Positions 7,676-16,164 are shown, numbered from the stretch's first letter. The stretch: DNA of 17,586 nucleotides from Cytophagales bacterium (GCA_027317105.1 DAHVFH010000173.1:1-17586), one strand, 5' to 3'. Translations and numbers: made by a program. The notes: generated from the letters alone by a model not told the origin.

Positions 7676-9199
7676 ATGAATCCCCTTAAAAGCACCATTC
7701 AATCGCAGCCTACACTCTTTTTTATTTTTGGCGGCACCGGAGACCTTACCTCGCGTAAGCTTTTGCCGGCCTTATATAATTTATACCTCGATGGCTGGAT
7801 GCCGGAAAATTTTGCCGTCATTGGATTGGGGCGAACAGAAATGACCGAAGAGCAGTATAGGGAAAAATTGATGGAAGACATTGGCAAATATTCGCGCACG
7901 GGAAAAGCGGACTTAGAAAAATGGAAAAGTTTTTCAGCTAATTTATTTATCCATCAGGTGGAATTTACGGAAGACCGCACCTACTCGGAAATAGCCGAGC
8001 GAATAGAAAAACAAAAACTTGAATGGAAAGTAGAACCCAATTTGGTTTACTACCTCGCTGTAGCCCCACGTTTCTTTACCACCATTTCTGAAAACTTGGC
8101 GAAACACAAGTTGGCAGTGGATCCGGGCAAATCAAGGATCGTCATTGAAAAGCCTTTTGGCCGCGACCTGGAATCTTCAAAGGAACTGAATCAGCTTCTT
8201 AATGGCATGTTTTCCGAGAAACAAATTTATCGGATTGACCATTACCTGGGGAAAGAAACGGTGCAAAACATTTTGGCCTTTCGATTTGCCAACTCCATTC
8301 TCGAACCACTCTGGAATAGGAACTACATCGAGCATGTGCAGATTTCGGTGACCGAACAGTTAGGGGTTGGCGAACGGGGCGGCTATTATGATCAAGCCGG
8401 TGCCTTGCGCGATATGGTTCAAAACCATGTGCTGCAACTACTCTGCCTGATCGCCATGGAACCGCCCATTAGCTTCAACGCTGACGAGGTGCGAAACCGT
8501 AAAGTAGATGTACTTCGCGCGATGCGAAAATTTACTTCCGAGGAAGCACAGCGTCATGCCGTTCGCGGGCAATACAGTAAAGGTTGGCTGGAAGGGAAAG
8601 AAGTAGTAGGCTATCGCGAAGAGCCATCCGTGAATCAAGATTCGAATACGGAGACCTTTGCCGCTTTCAAATTTTTTGTTGACAACTGGAGATGGCAAGG
8701 AGTGCCCTTCTACCTGCGCACCGGAAAACGGATGCCTTCTTCTTCTTCAATTATCTCGGTACAGTTCAAAGACGTGCCCCACATGATTTTTCCATCCGAA
8801 GCTATGGAGGGATGGCAACAAAACCGCCTCATCATTAGCATTCAACCAGAAATGAGCATAAGACTGCAAGTGCAAGCCAAACGGCCAGGGCTGGAGATGA
8901 TGCTTAATCCCGTGGACTTGGTATTTGATTACCAAGGCGCCTACACAGAAGCCACCCCTGAAGCCTACGAAACACTGCTGCTCGACATTATGTTGGGCGA
9001 CCAAACACTCTTCATGCGTGGCGATCAGGTCGAGGCAGCTTGGGATTTACTGATGCCAATTTTATCCTCTTGGTCCAACAAAAGAAGCCTCAGCTTCCCC
9101 AATTATTCTGCCGACTCATGGGGGCCGGAACTGGCGGAAGCACTCATCGCCAGAGACGGATTTCATTGGTTCACCGTTCCCATAAATGGCAAAAGATAA
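7676..9199 (+). CDS. zwf: Glucose-6-phosphate 1-dehydrogenase
   Basis: The 507-residue product catalyses the first step of the oxidative pentose phosphate pathway, glucose 6-phosphate to 6-phosphogluconolactone. The N-terminal nucleotide-binding motif is IFGGTGDLTSRKLLPALYNLY (17-37, first 20 typical of the family). Arg53 in IGLGRTEMT sits where the residue binding the NADP 2'-phosphate is usually found. The substrate and catalytic site is YRIDHYLGKE, with Asp188 and His189, and MVQNH carries His251, equivalent to the catalytic His240 of the Leuconostoc enzyme. Length and motif order are normal. The stop overlaps the start of pgl by 14 bases, implying translational coupling of the two consecutive steps. 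No Shine-Dalgarno sequence is evident, which is usual in this phylum. Confidence 0.98.
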   Translation: MNPLKSTIQSQPTLFFIFGGTGDLTSRKLLPALYNLYLDGWMPENFAVIGLGRTEMTEEQYREKLMEDIGKYSRTGKADLEKWKSFSANLFIHQVEFTEDRTYSEIAERIEKQKLEWKVEPNLVYYLAVAPRFFTTISENLAKHKLAVDPGKSRIVIEKPFGRDLESSKELNQLLNGMFSEKQIYRIDHYLGKETVQNILAFRFANSILEPLWNRNYIEHVQISVTEQLGVGERGGYYDQAGALRDMVQNHVLQLLCLIAMEPPISFNADEVRNRKVDVLRAMRKFTSEEAQRHAVRGQYSKGWLEGKEVVGYREEPSVNQDSNTETFAAFKFFVDNWRWQGVPFYLRTGKRMPSSSSIISVQFKDVPHMIFPSEAMEGWQQNRLIISIQPEMSIRLQVQAKRPGLEMMLNPVDLVFDYQGAYTEATPEAYETLLLDIMLGDQTLFMRGDQVEAAWDLLMPILSSWSNKRSLSFPNYSADSWGPELAEALIARDGFHWFTVPINGKR

Positions 9200-9935
9200 T
9201 TTGAATATTTTCAAAGACCCGTCAACCTTGCTATTGGCACTGGCTGACTTTATTGTAGCTGAAGCGAAAACCGTAATTGCAAAGACCGGACAATTTAATT
9301 TTGTCTTATCCGGAGGAAGCTCACCGAAGAAGCTATACGAACTGCTGGCATCCGAGCATTATCGCGCCAAGATTGAATGGGCAAAAGTATTTTTCTTTTT
9401 TGGCGATGAACGCAATGTGCCTGCAGACCATTTGGATAGCAATTTTAGAATGGCAAAGGAGAGCCTTTTTGAACCATTGGGAATTTCGGAACATAAAATT
9501 TTCGCGGTCAATACATCACTTTCACCATCTGAGGCAGCCAAGGATTATGAAAAAAGGATTGTATCGCATTATCAAGGCAAACCCTGTCAATTTGATTTGA
9601 TCTTGCTCGGATTAGGAGGTAACTCGCATACCGCCTCCCTTTTTCCGCATACCCCCGTGCTCCTAGAAAAGAATGCCTTAGTAAAAGAAGTTTTCGTGGA
9701 GGAAGTTAAAATGTTCCGCATCACCTTCACAGAAGGCTTGATAAATTCTGCGCACTCCGTTGTATTCTTGGTTTATGGATCCGGCAAGGCCGAAGCGGTA
9801 AACCATATCATAAACTCGCCCAAGAACATCGAAGAATACCCGGCACAGCTCATCCATCCCGAGCAGGGCAAACTCCTTTGGTTCCTCGATGAAGAGGCTG
9901 CAAAAGCAATCAAAGGAAGCGATGAAGCTTCATGA
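9186..9935 (+). CDS. pgl: 6-phosphogluconolactonase (DevB/Pgl type)
   Basis: The product, 249 residues, hydrolyses 6-phosphogluconolactone to 6-phosphogluconate, linking zwf to gnd. It has the NagB/RpiA-like fold markers: FVLSGGSSPKKLYELL (phosphate loop near 39-54), FFFGDERNVPADHLDSNFRM (70-89) and LLGLGGNSHTASLFP (140-154). The last motif normally reads 'G-x-D-G-H-T-A-S-L-F-P'. Here Asp-Gly is replaced by Asn146-Ser147 while the catalytic His148 is kept. I believe similar variants occur in other Bacteroidota, so the enzyme is probably active. The ATG lies inside the end of zwf (14-base overlap, different frame). It is the last gene of the run: 313 bases without a gene follow, and no strong terminator is visible there. 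Confidence 0.94.
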   Translation: MAKDNLNIFKDPSTLLLALADFIVAEAKTVIAKTGQFNFVLSGGSSPKKLYELLASEHYRAKIEWAKVFFFFGDERNVPADHLDSNFRMAKESLFEPLGISEHKIFAVNTSLSPSEAAKDYEKRIVSHYQGKPCQFDLILLGLGGNSHTASLFPHTPVLLEKNALVKEVFVEEVKMFRITFTEGLINSAHSVVFLVYGSGKAEAVNHIINSPKNIEEYPAQLIHPEQGKLLWFLDEEAAKAIKGSDEAS

Positions 9936-10248
9936 TTATTGGTGATTGAAAATTGTGTGCCCTTGCGATACGTATTCCGCCAGGAATTCAGACAGTTGCA
10001 TAAAAACGAACAGCGAAACAAAAAAAGCAGATTGTAAGCCACTTGGCCAAATTCAAAGCGCTTGGCTACTATTTGAAGGCTGTTTAGCGATTTTTAAAAG
10101 CCAATTTTACTGGAGAGCTGAAAAATTATTCCCTTAACCTTGTTTTTTTATTACTGAAAACACAACTTGTCCCAACCTTGTGGTGGAATTGTTTTGTCCT
10201 ACTTTTTACCAAAATAGTCACAACCAATTAACACTAAACAAGGTGCAC
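9936..10248. other. Intergenic stretch after pgl
   Basis: No supportable gene is present. Short palindromes TTGGCCAA (10043-10050) and AAGCGCTT (10056-10063) overlap a 5-base inverted repeat, GCCAA (10046-10050) and TTGGC (10062-10066). No T-run follows, so this is not a convincing terminator. The 3' end holds the candidate promoter of the next gene. The frame of that gene stays open upstream to a GTG at 10180, but that part is not believed to be translated. Confidence 0.5.
10178..10207 (+). promoter_or_regulatory. Candidate Bacteroidota-type promoter
   Basis: TTG (10178-10180) is followed after 19 bases by TACTTTTT (10200-10207), one mismatch from the Bacteroidota housekeeping consensus TAnnTTTG. 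It ends 41 bases before the ATG at 10249. This placement would make the downstream gene independent of the pentose phosphate cluster. AT-rich DNA gives such matches by chance, so support is moderate. Confidence 0.35.
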
Positions 10249-11412
10249 ATGAAAAAATATTCCTTTAGCTTTTTTCTTTTGCTGTTAATCACATTTGGTT
10301 ATTCACAAAAGAAGCAAGGATTTGTAGTTACCTCCAAGGGGGATACAATCTACGGTATTGTCTCTATCAGTGGCAGAAATTTCAAACAAATAAATTTAAT
10401 TGAAAAGACAGGTAAAACTCATTCCTATTCAAACGAGGAAATCAATAGTTTTTATGATTTGCAATGGGGCCTTTTTATTGCCGCGTCTGTGCGGTTTGAT
10501 ATTTCCGGTGGTGAACTGCTTCAAAAGGTAATGACTGATCCTACAAAAGTTTTTCTCGAAACGATTTTTACCCTCGATGATATTTCCGTTTTCTATTTTA
10601 AAAATTCGGAATACGGCTCACACTACTTTATTAAAAAGGGTTCAGCACCGCTTGAAGAATTGGTCTACCGAGAAAAAATTTCTGAAGTAAGGGGCAAGCG
10701 CGTAATCGTCAAGGACGAACTTTATAAAAATACATTGATCGCCTATATGAGTGATTGCCCAAAGATGCAAGAAGAAATCAAGGAATTAACCTTATCAGAA
10801 AAAGGAATACAATCGCTTTTCACTAAATATTCTGGTTGTGTTTCGAAAACTCCCACATATATAGGTGTGCTTGAAAAGGGTAAATGGTCATGGGGCATTC
10901 TAGGAGGCTGGTTCACAAGCAATCTTATCTATCGCAATGTTAATCCTACTGCAAATAAATCTCAATTCAGTAATAGTTCTGGTGTTACTTTTGGGATTAC
11001 AGCTAACTATTTTCCGTCCGTTAGGAATCAAAAAATCTCAATACAAAATGAGCTCTTGTATAAAAAATTAGAAACGGAGAGAACTACAATTACCAATTAC
11101 GGTGCGCCAATAGTTTTAGACTATCAAATCAATTATTTGCGTCTAAACACGCTCTTACGTTATAATTTTAAAACGCTGGCGATTACAAAACCTTTTTTGC
11201 TTTTAGGGATTTCAAACAGCTTTGCCACGGCCTCTTCCGTTAACGACTTGAGAACTTATGAGCAAGGTTGGATTCTTGGCGCAGGGGTTAAAATCAAGAA
11301 GGTTGACCTATTCGCTAGACTAGAAAACGCTAACGGGTTTATTAAGCCAAATAATATTGATAAAATTAGTGTGAAGTCAATATATTTTGGACTCATCTAT
11401 TTACTTAACTAG
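10249..11412 (+). CDS. Secreted protein, probable outer-membrane beta-barrel
   Basis: I start at the ATG at 10249, which gives 387 residues and opens with a clear signal peptide: Met-Lys-Lys-Tyr, a long hydrophobic core, then FGYSQ before KKQGF. An AAGG lies about 6 bases ahead of this ATG. A GTG at 10180 in the same frame would bury the signal behind 23 residues and is not preferred. The mature N-terminus has QGFVVTSKGDTIYGIV and a second strand set with GKTHSYSNEEINSFY. This 'G-x-I-x-T-x-x-G-D-T-I-x-G' module is frequent in secreted Bacteroidota proteins. From about residue 205 the sequence alternates aromatic and small residues (KWSWGILGGWFTSN, then repeated strands to the final YFGLIYLLN). 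This fits an outer-membrane beta-barrel with a C-terminal aromatic or hydrophobic strand. The function is unknown. The gene converges on pgi. Confidence 0.72.
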   Translation: MKKYSFSFFLLLLITFGYSQKKQGFVVTSKGDTIYGIVSISGRNFKQINLIEKTGKTHSYSNEEINSFYDLQWGLFIAASVRFDISGGELLQKVMTDPTKVFLETIFTLDDISVFYFKNSEYGSHYFIKKGSAPLEELVYREKISEVRGKRVIVKDELYKNTLIAYMSDCPKMQEEIKELTLSEKGIQSLFTKYSGCVSKTPTYIGVLEKGKWSWGILGGWFTSNLIYRNVNPTANKSQFSNSSGVTFGITANYFPSVRNQKISIQNELLYKKLETERTTITNYGAPIVLDYQINYLRLNTLLRYNFKTLAITKPFLLLGISNSFATASSVNDLRTYEQGWILGAGVKIKKVDLFARLENANGFIKPNNIDKISVKSIYFGLIYLLN

Positions 11413-11423
11413 TGTTAAGTAAA
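11400..11423. terminator. Perfect 10-bp hairpin with stop codon in its loop
   Basis: TTTACTTAAC (11400-11409) and GTTAAGTAAA (11414-11423) form a perfect 10-base-pair stem with a TAGT loop. The TAG stop codon of the upstream gene is 11410-11412, inside that loop. The stem is AT-rich. The T-rich segment (TTAATTTTTCTTT) comes about 20 bases later, so it is not a classical terminator. It may protect the 3' end of the mRNA or help termination between the convergent genes. Confidence 0.45.
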
Positions 11424-11484
11424 GTATGAATTGAGGTAATTAATTTTTCTTTGTAACACCCAATTACAAATGAACGCTATACGG

Positions 11485-11509
11485 ATAAAACCCGCAGCCC
11501 CGCGCGGAT
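11485..11509 (-). terminator. Weak intrinsic terminator of pgi
   Basis: Read on the minus strand, ATCCGC (11509-11504) pairs with GCGGGT (11495-11490) around an 8-base GC-rich loop. TTT then follows, giving a four-T run with the last stem base. An outer pair, AACGCT (11473-11478) and AGCGTT (11513-11518), can extend the structure. It lies 17 bases past the pgi stop. The short T-run makes it a weak candidate. Confidence 0.45.
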
Positions 11510-11525
11510 CAGAGCGTTAATATGT

Positions 11526-13175
11526 TTAACTACATAATCGTTTGAAATAATTGATCAGTCCGTTGGTAGAAGAATCATGGGAGGATGTTTCCGACCGCAT
11601 AGCCAGTTCGGGCTGTATTTTCTTTGCCAAAACTTTCCCGAGTTCCACACCCCATTGGTCGAAACTGAAGATGTTCCAGATCACTCCCTGAACGAAAATC
11701 TTGTGCTCATACATAGCAATCAAACTCCCTAATGTGCGCGGAGTCAATTTTCTAAATAAAATTGAATTGGTCGGTTTATTCCCTTCGAATACTTTGAAAG
11801 GAGCTATTTTTTTAATCTCACTGTCAGCCTTTCCAGCGGCCTTCAATTCTCTTGTCACTTCCTCTACAGACTTTCCTTTCATCAACGCTTCGGTCTGAGC
11901 AAAAAAATTGGATAGTAATATTTGATGATGATTCCCCAACGGATTATGGCTAAGAGCAGGAGCCAAGAAATCACAAGGAATAATTCTTGTCCCCTGATGA
12001 ATGAGTTGATAAAATGCATGTTGGCCATTGGTGCCCGGTTCACCCCAAATCACTGGGCCAGTATTGTATTTTACTTTGTTGCCAGATCGATCGACTGATT
12101 TGCCGTTGCTCTCCATATTTCCTTGTTGAAAATAGGCAGAAAACCGGTGCATGTATTGATCATAAGGTAAAATAGCTTCTGTTATCGCGCCAAAAAAATT
12201 GACATGCCAAATACCAACTAAAGCGAGTGTCACGGGGATATTTTTTTCAAATGAAGCCTCCTTAAAATGTTTGTCCATAGCATGCGCCCCTTCCAACAAT
12301 TGAACAAAATTCTCAAAGCCAATCGTGCAAATAATTGAAAGGCCAATGGAGGACCATAACGAGTATCGTCCGCCAACCCAGTCCCAAAACACGAACATGT
12401 TTTCGGGCGCAATGCCAAATGCTGTTACCGCCATGGTGTTGGTGGATACGGCCACAAAATGCTTCGCTACATTCCCTTGGCCTTTTGATTTTTCATTGAA
12501 CCATGCTTTGGCCGACTCGGCATTGGTCATGGTCTCCTGCGTAGTAAAAGTTTTTGACGCAACGATAAATAGGGTCGTTTCGTGATCAAGGTGTTTTAGC
12601 GTTTCTGCCAAATGCGTGCCATCGATATTGGAAACAAAATGCGGGCTGATATTTTTGTGGTAGGGTTTTAGTGCTTCGGTAACCATCAACGGGCCCAAGT
12701 CAGAGCCGCCAATGCCAATGTTGACAATGTCGGTAATTGTTTTGCCCGTATAACCTTTCCATTGGCCGTCAAGAAGTCTATCCGAGAATGATTTCATTTG
12801 GGCTAATACCGAGTTTACTTCCGGCATCACATCTACCCCATTCACTAGCACAGGGGTATTGGAACGGTTTCGCAAGGCGGTGTGTAGCACAGCCCTGTTT
12901 TCAGTTTGGTTAATGGGCAAGCCATCGAACATGGCTAGTATGGCTTTCGGCACCTCCGTTTCTTTAGCGAGTTCAATCAAAGCCTTTAGCACCTCTTCGG
13001 TGATAAGGTTTTTTGAATAGTCAACCAGAATATCTTCAAATTGTAAATTGAATTTCTGGAAACGTTGTGGATCTTTACTAAACAGGTCACGCAAGTTCGC
13101 GGTCTGGAGATTCGTGAACATAGCTGTAAGTTTTTGCCAAGAATTGGTGCCGTTGGGATTGGTAGTTGAAATCAT
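11526..13175 (-). CDS. pgi: Glucose-6-phosphate isomerase
   Basis: The 549-residue product interconverts glucose 6-phosphate and fructose 6-phosphate. It resembles the long E. coli-type enzyme closely along its whole length. Visible are VDYSKNLITEE, TENRAVLHTALRNRSNTP, IVNIGIGGSDLGP, HFVSNIDGTHLAETL, the phosphate loop VASKTFTTQETMTNA, GGRYSLWSSIGLS, WGEPGTNGQHAFYQLIHQGT with the catalytic Glu of the family, and the C-terminal FDQWGVELGK (catalytic Lys) and SSHDSSTNGLI. Nothing is missing. It is on the opposite strand from the zwf cluster but supplies or drains its substrate, so the two units are functionally linked though separately transcribed. The ATG at 13175 gives the usual N-terminus. 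No clear promoter motif was found upstream. Confidence 0.98.
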   Translation of the reverse strand: MISTTNPNGTNSWQKLTAMFTNLQTANLRDLFSKDPQRFQKFNLQFEDILVDYSKNLITEEVLKALIELAKETEVPKAILAMFDGLPINQTENRAVLHTALRNRSNTPVLVNGVDVMPEVNSVLAQMKSFSDRLLDGQWKGYTGKTITDIVNIGIGGSDLGPLMVTEALKPYHKNISPHFVSNIDGTHLAETLKHLDHETTLFIVASKTFTTQETMTNAESAKAWFNEKSKGQGNVAKHFVAVSTNTMAVTAFGIAPENMFVFWDWVGGRYSLWSSIGLSIICTIGFENFVQLLEGAHAMDKHFKEASFEKNIPVTLALVGIWHVNFFGAITEAILPYDQYMHRFSAYFQQGNMESNGKSVDRSGNKVKYNTGPVIWGEPGTNGQHAFYQLIHQGTRIIPCDFLAPALSHNPLGNHHQILLSNFFAQTEALMKGKSVEEVTRELKAAGKADSEIKKIAPFKVFEGNKPTNSILFRKLTPRTLGSLIAMYEHKIFVQGVIWNIFSFDQWGVELGKVLAKKIQPELAMRSETSSHDSSTNGLINYFKRLCS

Positions 13176-13564
13176 TTTAAGTAGTGAAAATTTACATTGT
13201 CAATTATATCCTATAAGTCACTGCTTCGCCCATTTGCTGGACTACGCAGCTTTAATTTTTGTTTTATAACCTCTACCTGAAAAGTAAATCCAAGGGAATA
13301 CAAATCGTGCCGAGATTAAAACAAATGATGAGCACAAATCTGAGGTCTTTTGGCCCAAAAAGCATTACAAAATTCCACTCACCATTTGCAAAATCCCCAT
13401 ATTTGTTAACGCATCAATCGGAACAAGCCAGTCATCTGGAGGAAACTTCCATAGGTTTCATCAGGAAAGTCCAAGGGCACATCACCGATTGTAATGAAGC
13501 GTAAAATTATGGGTGTTAAAATTGCTTGCCGTGCTGCACCTATTCAGGCAGGGGCTTCCAGCAG
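13176..13564. other. Intergenic stretch between cydB and pgi
   Basis: This stretch of 389 bases has no gene I can support. A plus-strand frame, 13325-13504, could encode a 59-residue basic peptide starting MMSTNLRSFG, but it has no known relatives to my eye and no signal or domain. On the minus strand, past the cydB stop, TGCTG (13559-13563) and CAGCA (13532-13536) could form a weak stem, without a proper T-run. The pgi promoter must lie in the right-to-left part near 13176-13300, but no TAnnTTTG match is present there. Confidence 0.45.
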
Positions 13565-14641
13565 TTAATGTTCACCGTATTCAATATCATCCAACTTACC
13601 TTTGAATACTTTAAATTGAATAACGAAATACATGATAACCAACATGATACCAATCGCAAACCAAGGGGTACTAACCGATAACCCGTAATTTGGCGCTGCG
13701 GAATTATAAATGGTGAGCGAAGGGTTCGTGGTATTGGTTGACGGTAGCAAATTTGGAAATATGGCCGTTACAGTGGAGAAAAGTCCTCCAATCAAATAAA
13801 CAGAAGAAAATAAAAATCCCGTTCCATCTTTTTTAAAACCCTTAATTCTAAACAAGCCACCAATGCCCGCAAAAGTGAGCACCGGAAAAATCCAAACTAT
13901 TGGATGGTTGATAAAATTCTCGAAAGGCTTGGGTTTCACAATATGCCAGGTTAGCAGCGAGGTGATAACCAAGGCCAGCAAAACAAAATTCAATTTAAAA
14001 ACAACCTCTTTCAATTTTTTATTAATCGAACTATTCGTTTTAAAAATAATCCAGTTTGCCCCATGCATCGTCAGGGAAACAACACCGATTATACCCAACA
14101 TCAACGTGAACCAATCAATGACCCCTAAATTATCTGACAATGGATCTAAGGTTGCATTCCAAAGGGGCAGAAAAAAATAATGAGCTTCAAAAGCAGATAC
14201 TCCATTTTTCACTTCACCCAGGTTCACCCCTCTTACGATATTTCCTAAAGCCAATCCAAAAAACAACGCCAACAAAAGGCTCGATATACCAAATGCCTTA
14301 TCCCAAACAATACGCCAGAGTTGGTTGTCTACAAGTCCTCGGAGTTCTAAACCAATAGCCCTAAAAATCAATAACCATAAAATCATTATCAGTGGGAGGT
14401 AGAACCCGCTAAACGCGGAAGCATATAAAACGGGAAAGGCAAAAAACAACACGCCACCTCCGGCAATGAGCCAAACTTCGTTGGCATCCCAATAGGGGCC
14501 AATGGCACGTGTTATCGCTTTTTTGTCGCTTTCGCTTTTCGCAAAGAAAAGATGGATGATCCCAGCGCCAAAATCATAGCCATCTAAAATCATGTACATG
14601 GCCAGCATCCCTCCTAAAATCAAATACCAAAAAAATTCCAT
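13565..14641 (-). CDS. cydB: Cytochrome bd quinol oxidase subunit II
   Basis: The 358-residue membrane protein is the second core subunit of the bd-type terminal oxidase, which passes electrons from quinol to oxygen with high affinity. It has about nine hydrophobic segments. The first carries the conserved DGYDFG (20-25), then GPYWDANEVWLIAGGGVLFF (48-67) corresponds to the family's 'P-x-W-D-G-N-Q-V-W-L' segment, and FSGFYLPLIMILWLL follows. It binds no heme itself in the known enzymes but holds the complex together. It starts 3 bases after the cydA stop, so the pair forms an operon. No CydX-like small gene and no cydDC export genes are seen beside it. Confidence 0.96.
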   Translation of the reverse strand: MEFFWYLILGGMLAMYMILDGYDFGAGIIHLFFAKSESDKKAITRAIGPYWDANEVWLIAGGGVLFFAFPVLYASAFSGFYLPLIMILWLLIFRAIGLELRGLVDNQLWRIVWDKAFGISSLLLALFFGLALGNIVRGVNLGEVKNGVSAFEAHYFFLPLWNATLDPLSDNLGVIDWFTLMLGIIGVVSLTMHGANWIIFKTNSSINKKLKEVVFKLNFVLLALVITSLLTWHIVKPKPFENFINHPIVWIFPVLTFAGIGGLFRIKGFKKDGTGFLFSSVYLIGGLFSTVTAIFPNLLPSTNTTNPSLTIYNSAAPNYGLSVSTPWFAIGIMLVIMYFVIQFKVFKGKLDDIEYGEH

Positions 14642-14644
14642 ACG

Positions 14645-15976
14645 TTATCCATGTTTAGGTTCAGGACCCCTCCAAATAATCTTTCCGGCCAGCAGCAAAA
14701 AAAATACCCCTAACAAGACATAAAGACCGACAAATCCCAACAAGGTAAATAGTGAATTGCCAGCCGAGACGGTGGGCGAAATCCCTTTAGCCGTTTCCAT
14801 CAGATTATAAACAAGCCAAGGCTGCCGGCCTAATTCTGCCGTGTACCAGCCCGCCAGATTGGCGATATAGGGAAACGGGATCGTAAATAATATTATCCAA
14901 AGTAGCCATTTCGATCCTTCTATTTTTTTTCTCCAAAGTAAAAAGGCGCCAGTGGCCATTATCGCAATAAGAATTGTCCCCAACCCCACCATGATATGGT
15001 AAGCATAATATAATCCCGGAATGTTGGTAGGCCACTTTGCCGGGTCAAAATCATTCAGTCCTTTTACATCAGTCGTAAAATTTCGATAGGTTAAAAAACT
15101 TAAGACTTTAGGTACCGCAATCATGTTATCGAGTTTTTGTTCCTTGAGATTGGGTTGGCCGATAAGAATGATTTCACTCCCTCCTGTTTGACTTTTAAAA
15201 ATCCCCTCCATGGCAGAAAATGTAACCGGCTGATATTTTATCACATTTTTGGCATTCCAATCACCCGTTGGAAATGCCACCAACACACTGGATAACAAAC
15301 CAAACAAGACCCCGGTCTTTAAAAAGAGTCTCCCGTTTTCCTCATGTATTTTACTCAGAAGATAAAACGCGCCAATGGCGGCCATCACCACTGAAGCTGT
15401 AACCAAAGACGCCAACTGATTATGCAGGAAAGCGGGCACCAACCAAGGATTGGAGAACAGTGCTTTAAAATTGGTAAGCGCAAATTTGCCGTTCTCCAAA
15501 ATTTCATAGCCCACCGGATGTTGCATCCAGGCATTGGTAGCAATAACGAACCAACCACTAATCCACGAACCCAGAAAAACAAGGAAGCCAGTTACAAAAT
15601 GAAGTTTTTGACCCAATCGTTTTTCACCAAAAAGAAATAATCCTAAGAAGGTAGATTCCAAGAAGAAAGAGAATACGCCCTCCATCGCCAATGTCTGGCC
15701 GATGATGCTCCCCGTAAGCTCAGAAAACTTTGCCCAGTTTGTGCCAAACTGAAATTCCATAGGGATGCCCGTGATCACCCCCATCATGAAGTTGAGGCTG
15801 AAGATTTTCATCCAGAATTTTGCCGCGGAATTGTAGCCCACTTTTCCCGTGCGCAAATATTGCCATTTGAAGTACACGATGAGCAAGGATAAGCCCATGG
15901 TGAGTTGAGGAAAGAGATAATGAAAGGTGATCGTAAATGCGAATTGCATCCGATCATAAAAAATCATGTCTTCCAT
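14645..15976 (-). CDS. cydA: Cytochrome bd quinol oxidase subunit I
   Basis: This heme-bearing subunit is taken to start at the ATG at 15976 (443 residues), because MEDMIFYDRMQF aligns base-for-base with the E. coli start MLDIVELSRLQF. A longer frame from a TTG at 16018 adds 14 polar residues. Heme ligands align: His19, His185 (E. coli 186) and Met329 (E. coli 393). Glu99 and Glu107 of the conserved MEGVFSFFLESTFLG are present, as is GRQPW. The protein is about 80 residues shorter than the E. coli one, because it lacks the long Q-loop insertion. Two differences stand out. E. coli Lys252 of the quinol site is Thr252 here (Glu257 is kept), and Arg391 next to the heme b558 ligand is His327. Both may be typical of this branch. 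It is co-transcribed with cydB. Confidence 0.96.
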   Translation of the reverse strand: MEDMIFYDRMQFAFTITFHYLFPQLTMGLSLLIVYFKWQYLRTGKVGYNSAAKFWMKIFSLNFMMGVITGIPMEFQFGTNWAKFSELTGSIIGQTLAMEGVFSFFLESTFLGLFLFGEKRLGQKLHFVTGFLVFLGSWISGWFVIATNAWMQHPVGYEILENGKFALTNFKALFSNPWLVPAFLHNQLASLVTASVVMAAIGAFYLLSKIHEENGRLFLKTGVLFGLLSSVLVAFPTGDWNAKNVIKYQPVTFSAMEGIFKSQTGGSEIILIGQPNLKEQKLDNMIAVPKVLSFLTYRNFTTDVKGLNDFDPAKWPTNIPGLYYAYHIMVGLGTILIAIMATGAFLLWRKKIEGSKWLLWIILFTIPFPYIANLAGWYTAELGRQPWLVYNLMETAKGISPTVSAGNSLFTLLGFVGLYVLLGVFFLLLAGKIIWRGPEPKHG

Positions 15977-16115
15977 AAATTGTTTTTCTGGCTGTCGAAA
16001 ATAAACTATTTTCTTCAATGAACTCCTACAGCCATATCAATTCATTTTGATAGATCGATCCATACATAAAATCAACTAAGCAATCCTTTACCAAGAACAA
16101 ATAGCAGAGATGGCT

Positions 16116-16154
16116 AAAAAAAATAGGCAGTTACCCTATTTCGTGTAACTACCT
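16116..16154 (-). terminator. Intrinsic terminator of tRNA-Thr
   Basis: On the minus strand AGGTAGTTAC (16154-16145) pairs with GTAACTGCCT (16134-16125). This is a 10-base-pair stem with one G-U pair and a 10-base loop. One A and then eight T residues (16123-16116) follow. It begins 11 bases after the tRNA 3' end and is a strong terminator, so the tRNA transcript should not continue into cydA. Confidence 0.9.
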
Positions 16155-16164
16155 GATTTTCAAG

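Noticed and set aside
10042..10066. Palindromes after pgl as a terminator
   Set aside because: The stem is only about 5 base pairs and there is no T-run after it.
10180..10248. Upstream GTG start for the beta-barrel protein
   Set aside because: It would put 23 residues ahead of a standard signal peptide, and it overlaps the candidate promoter.
13325..13504. 59-residue plus-strand frame between cydB and pgi
   Set aside because: No domain, signal or conserved pattern is visible. It cannot be separated from chance in an intergenic stretch.
15977..16018. Longer cydA start at a TTG codon
   Set aside because: The 14 added residues are absent from CydA proteins, while the ATG at 15976 aligns with the E. 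coli N-terminus and places the heme ligand at His19.
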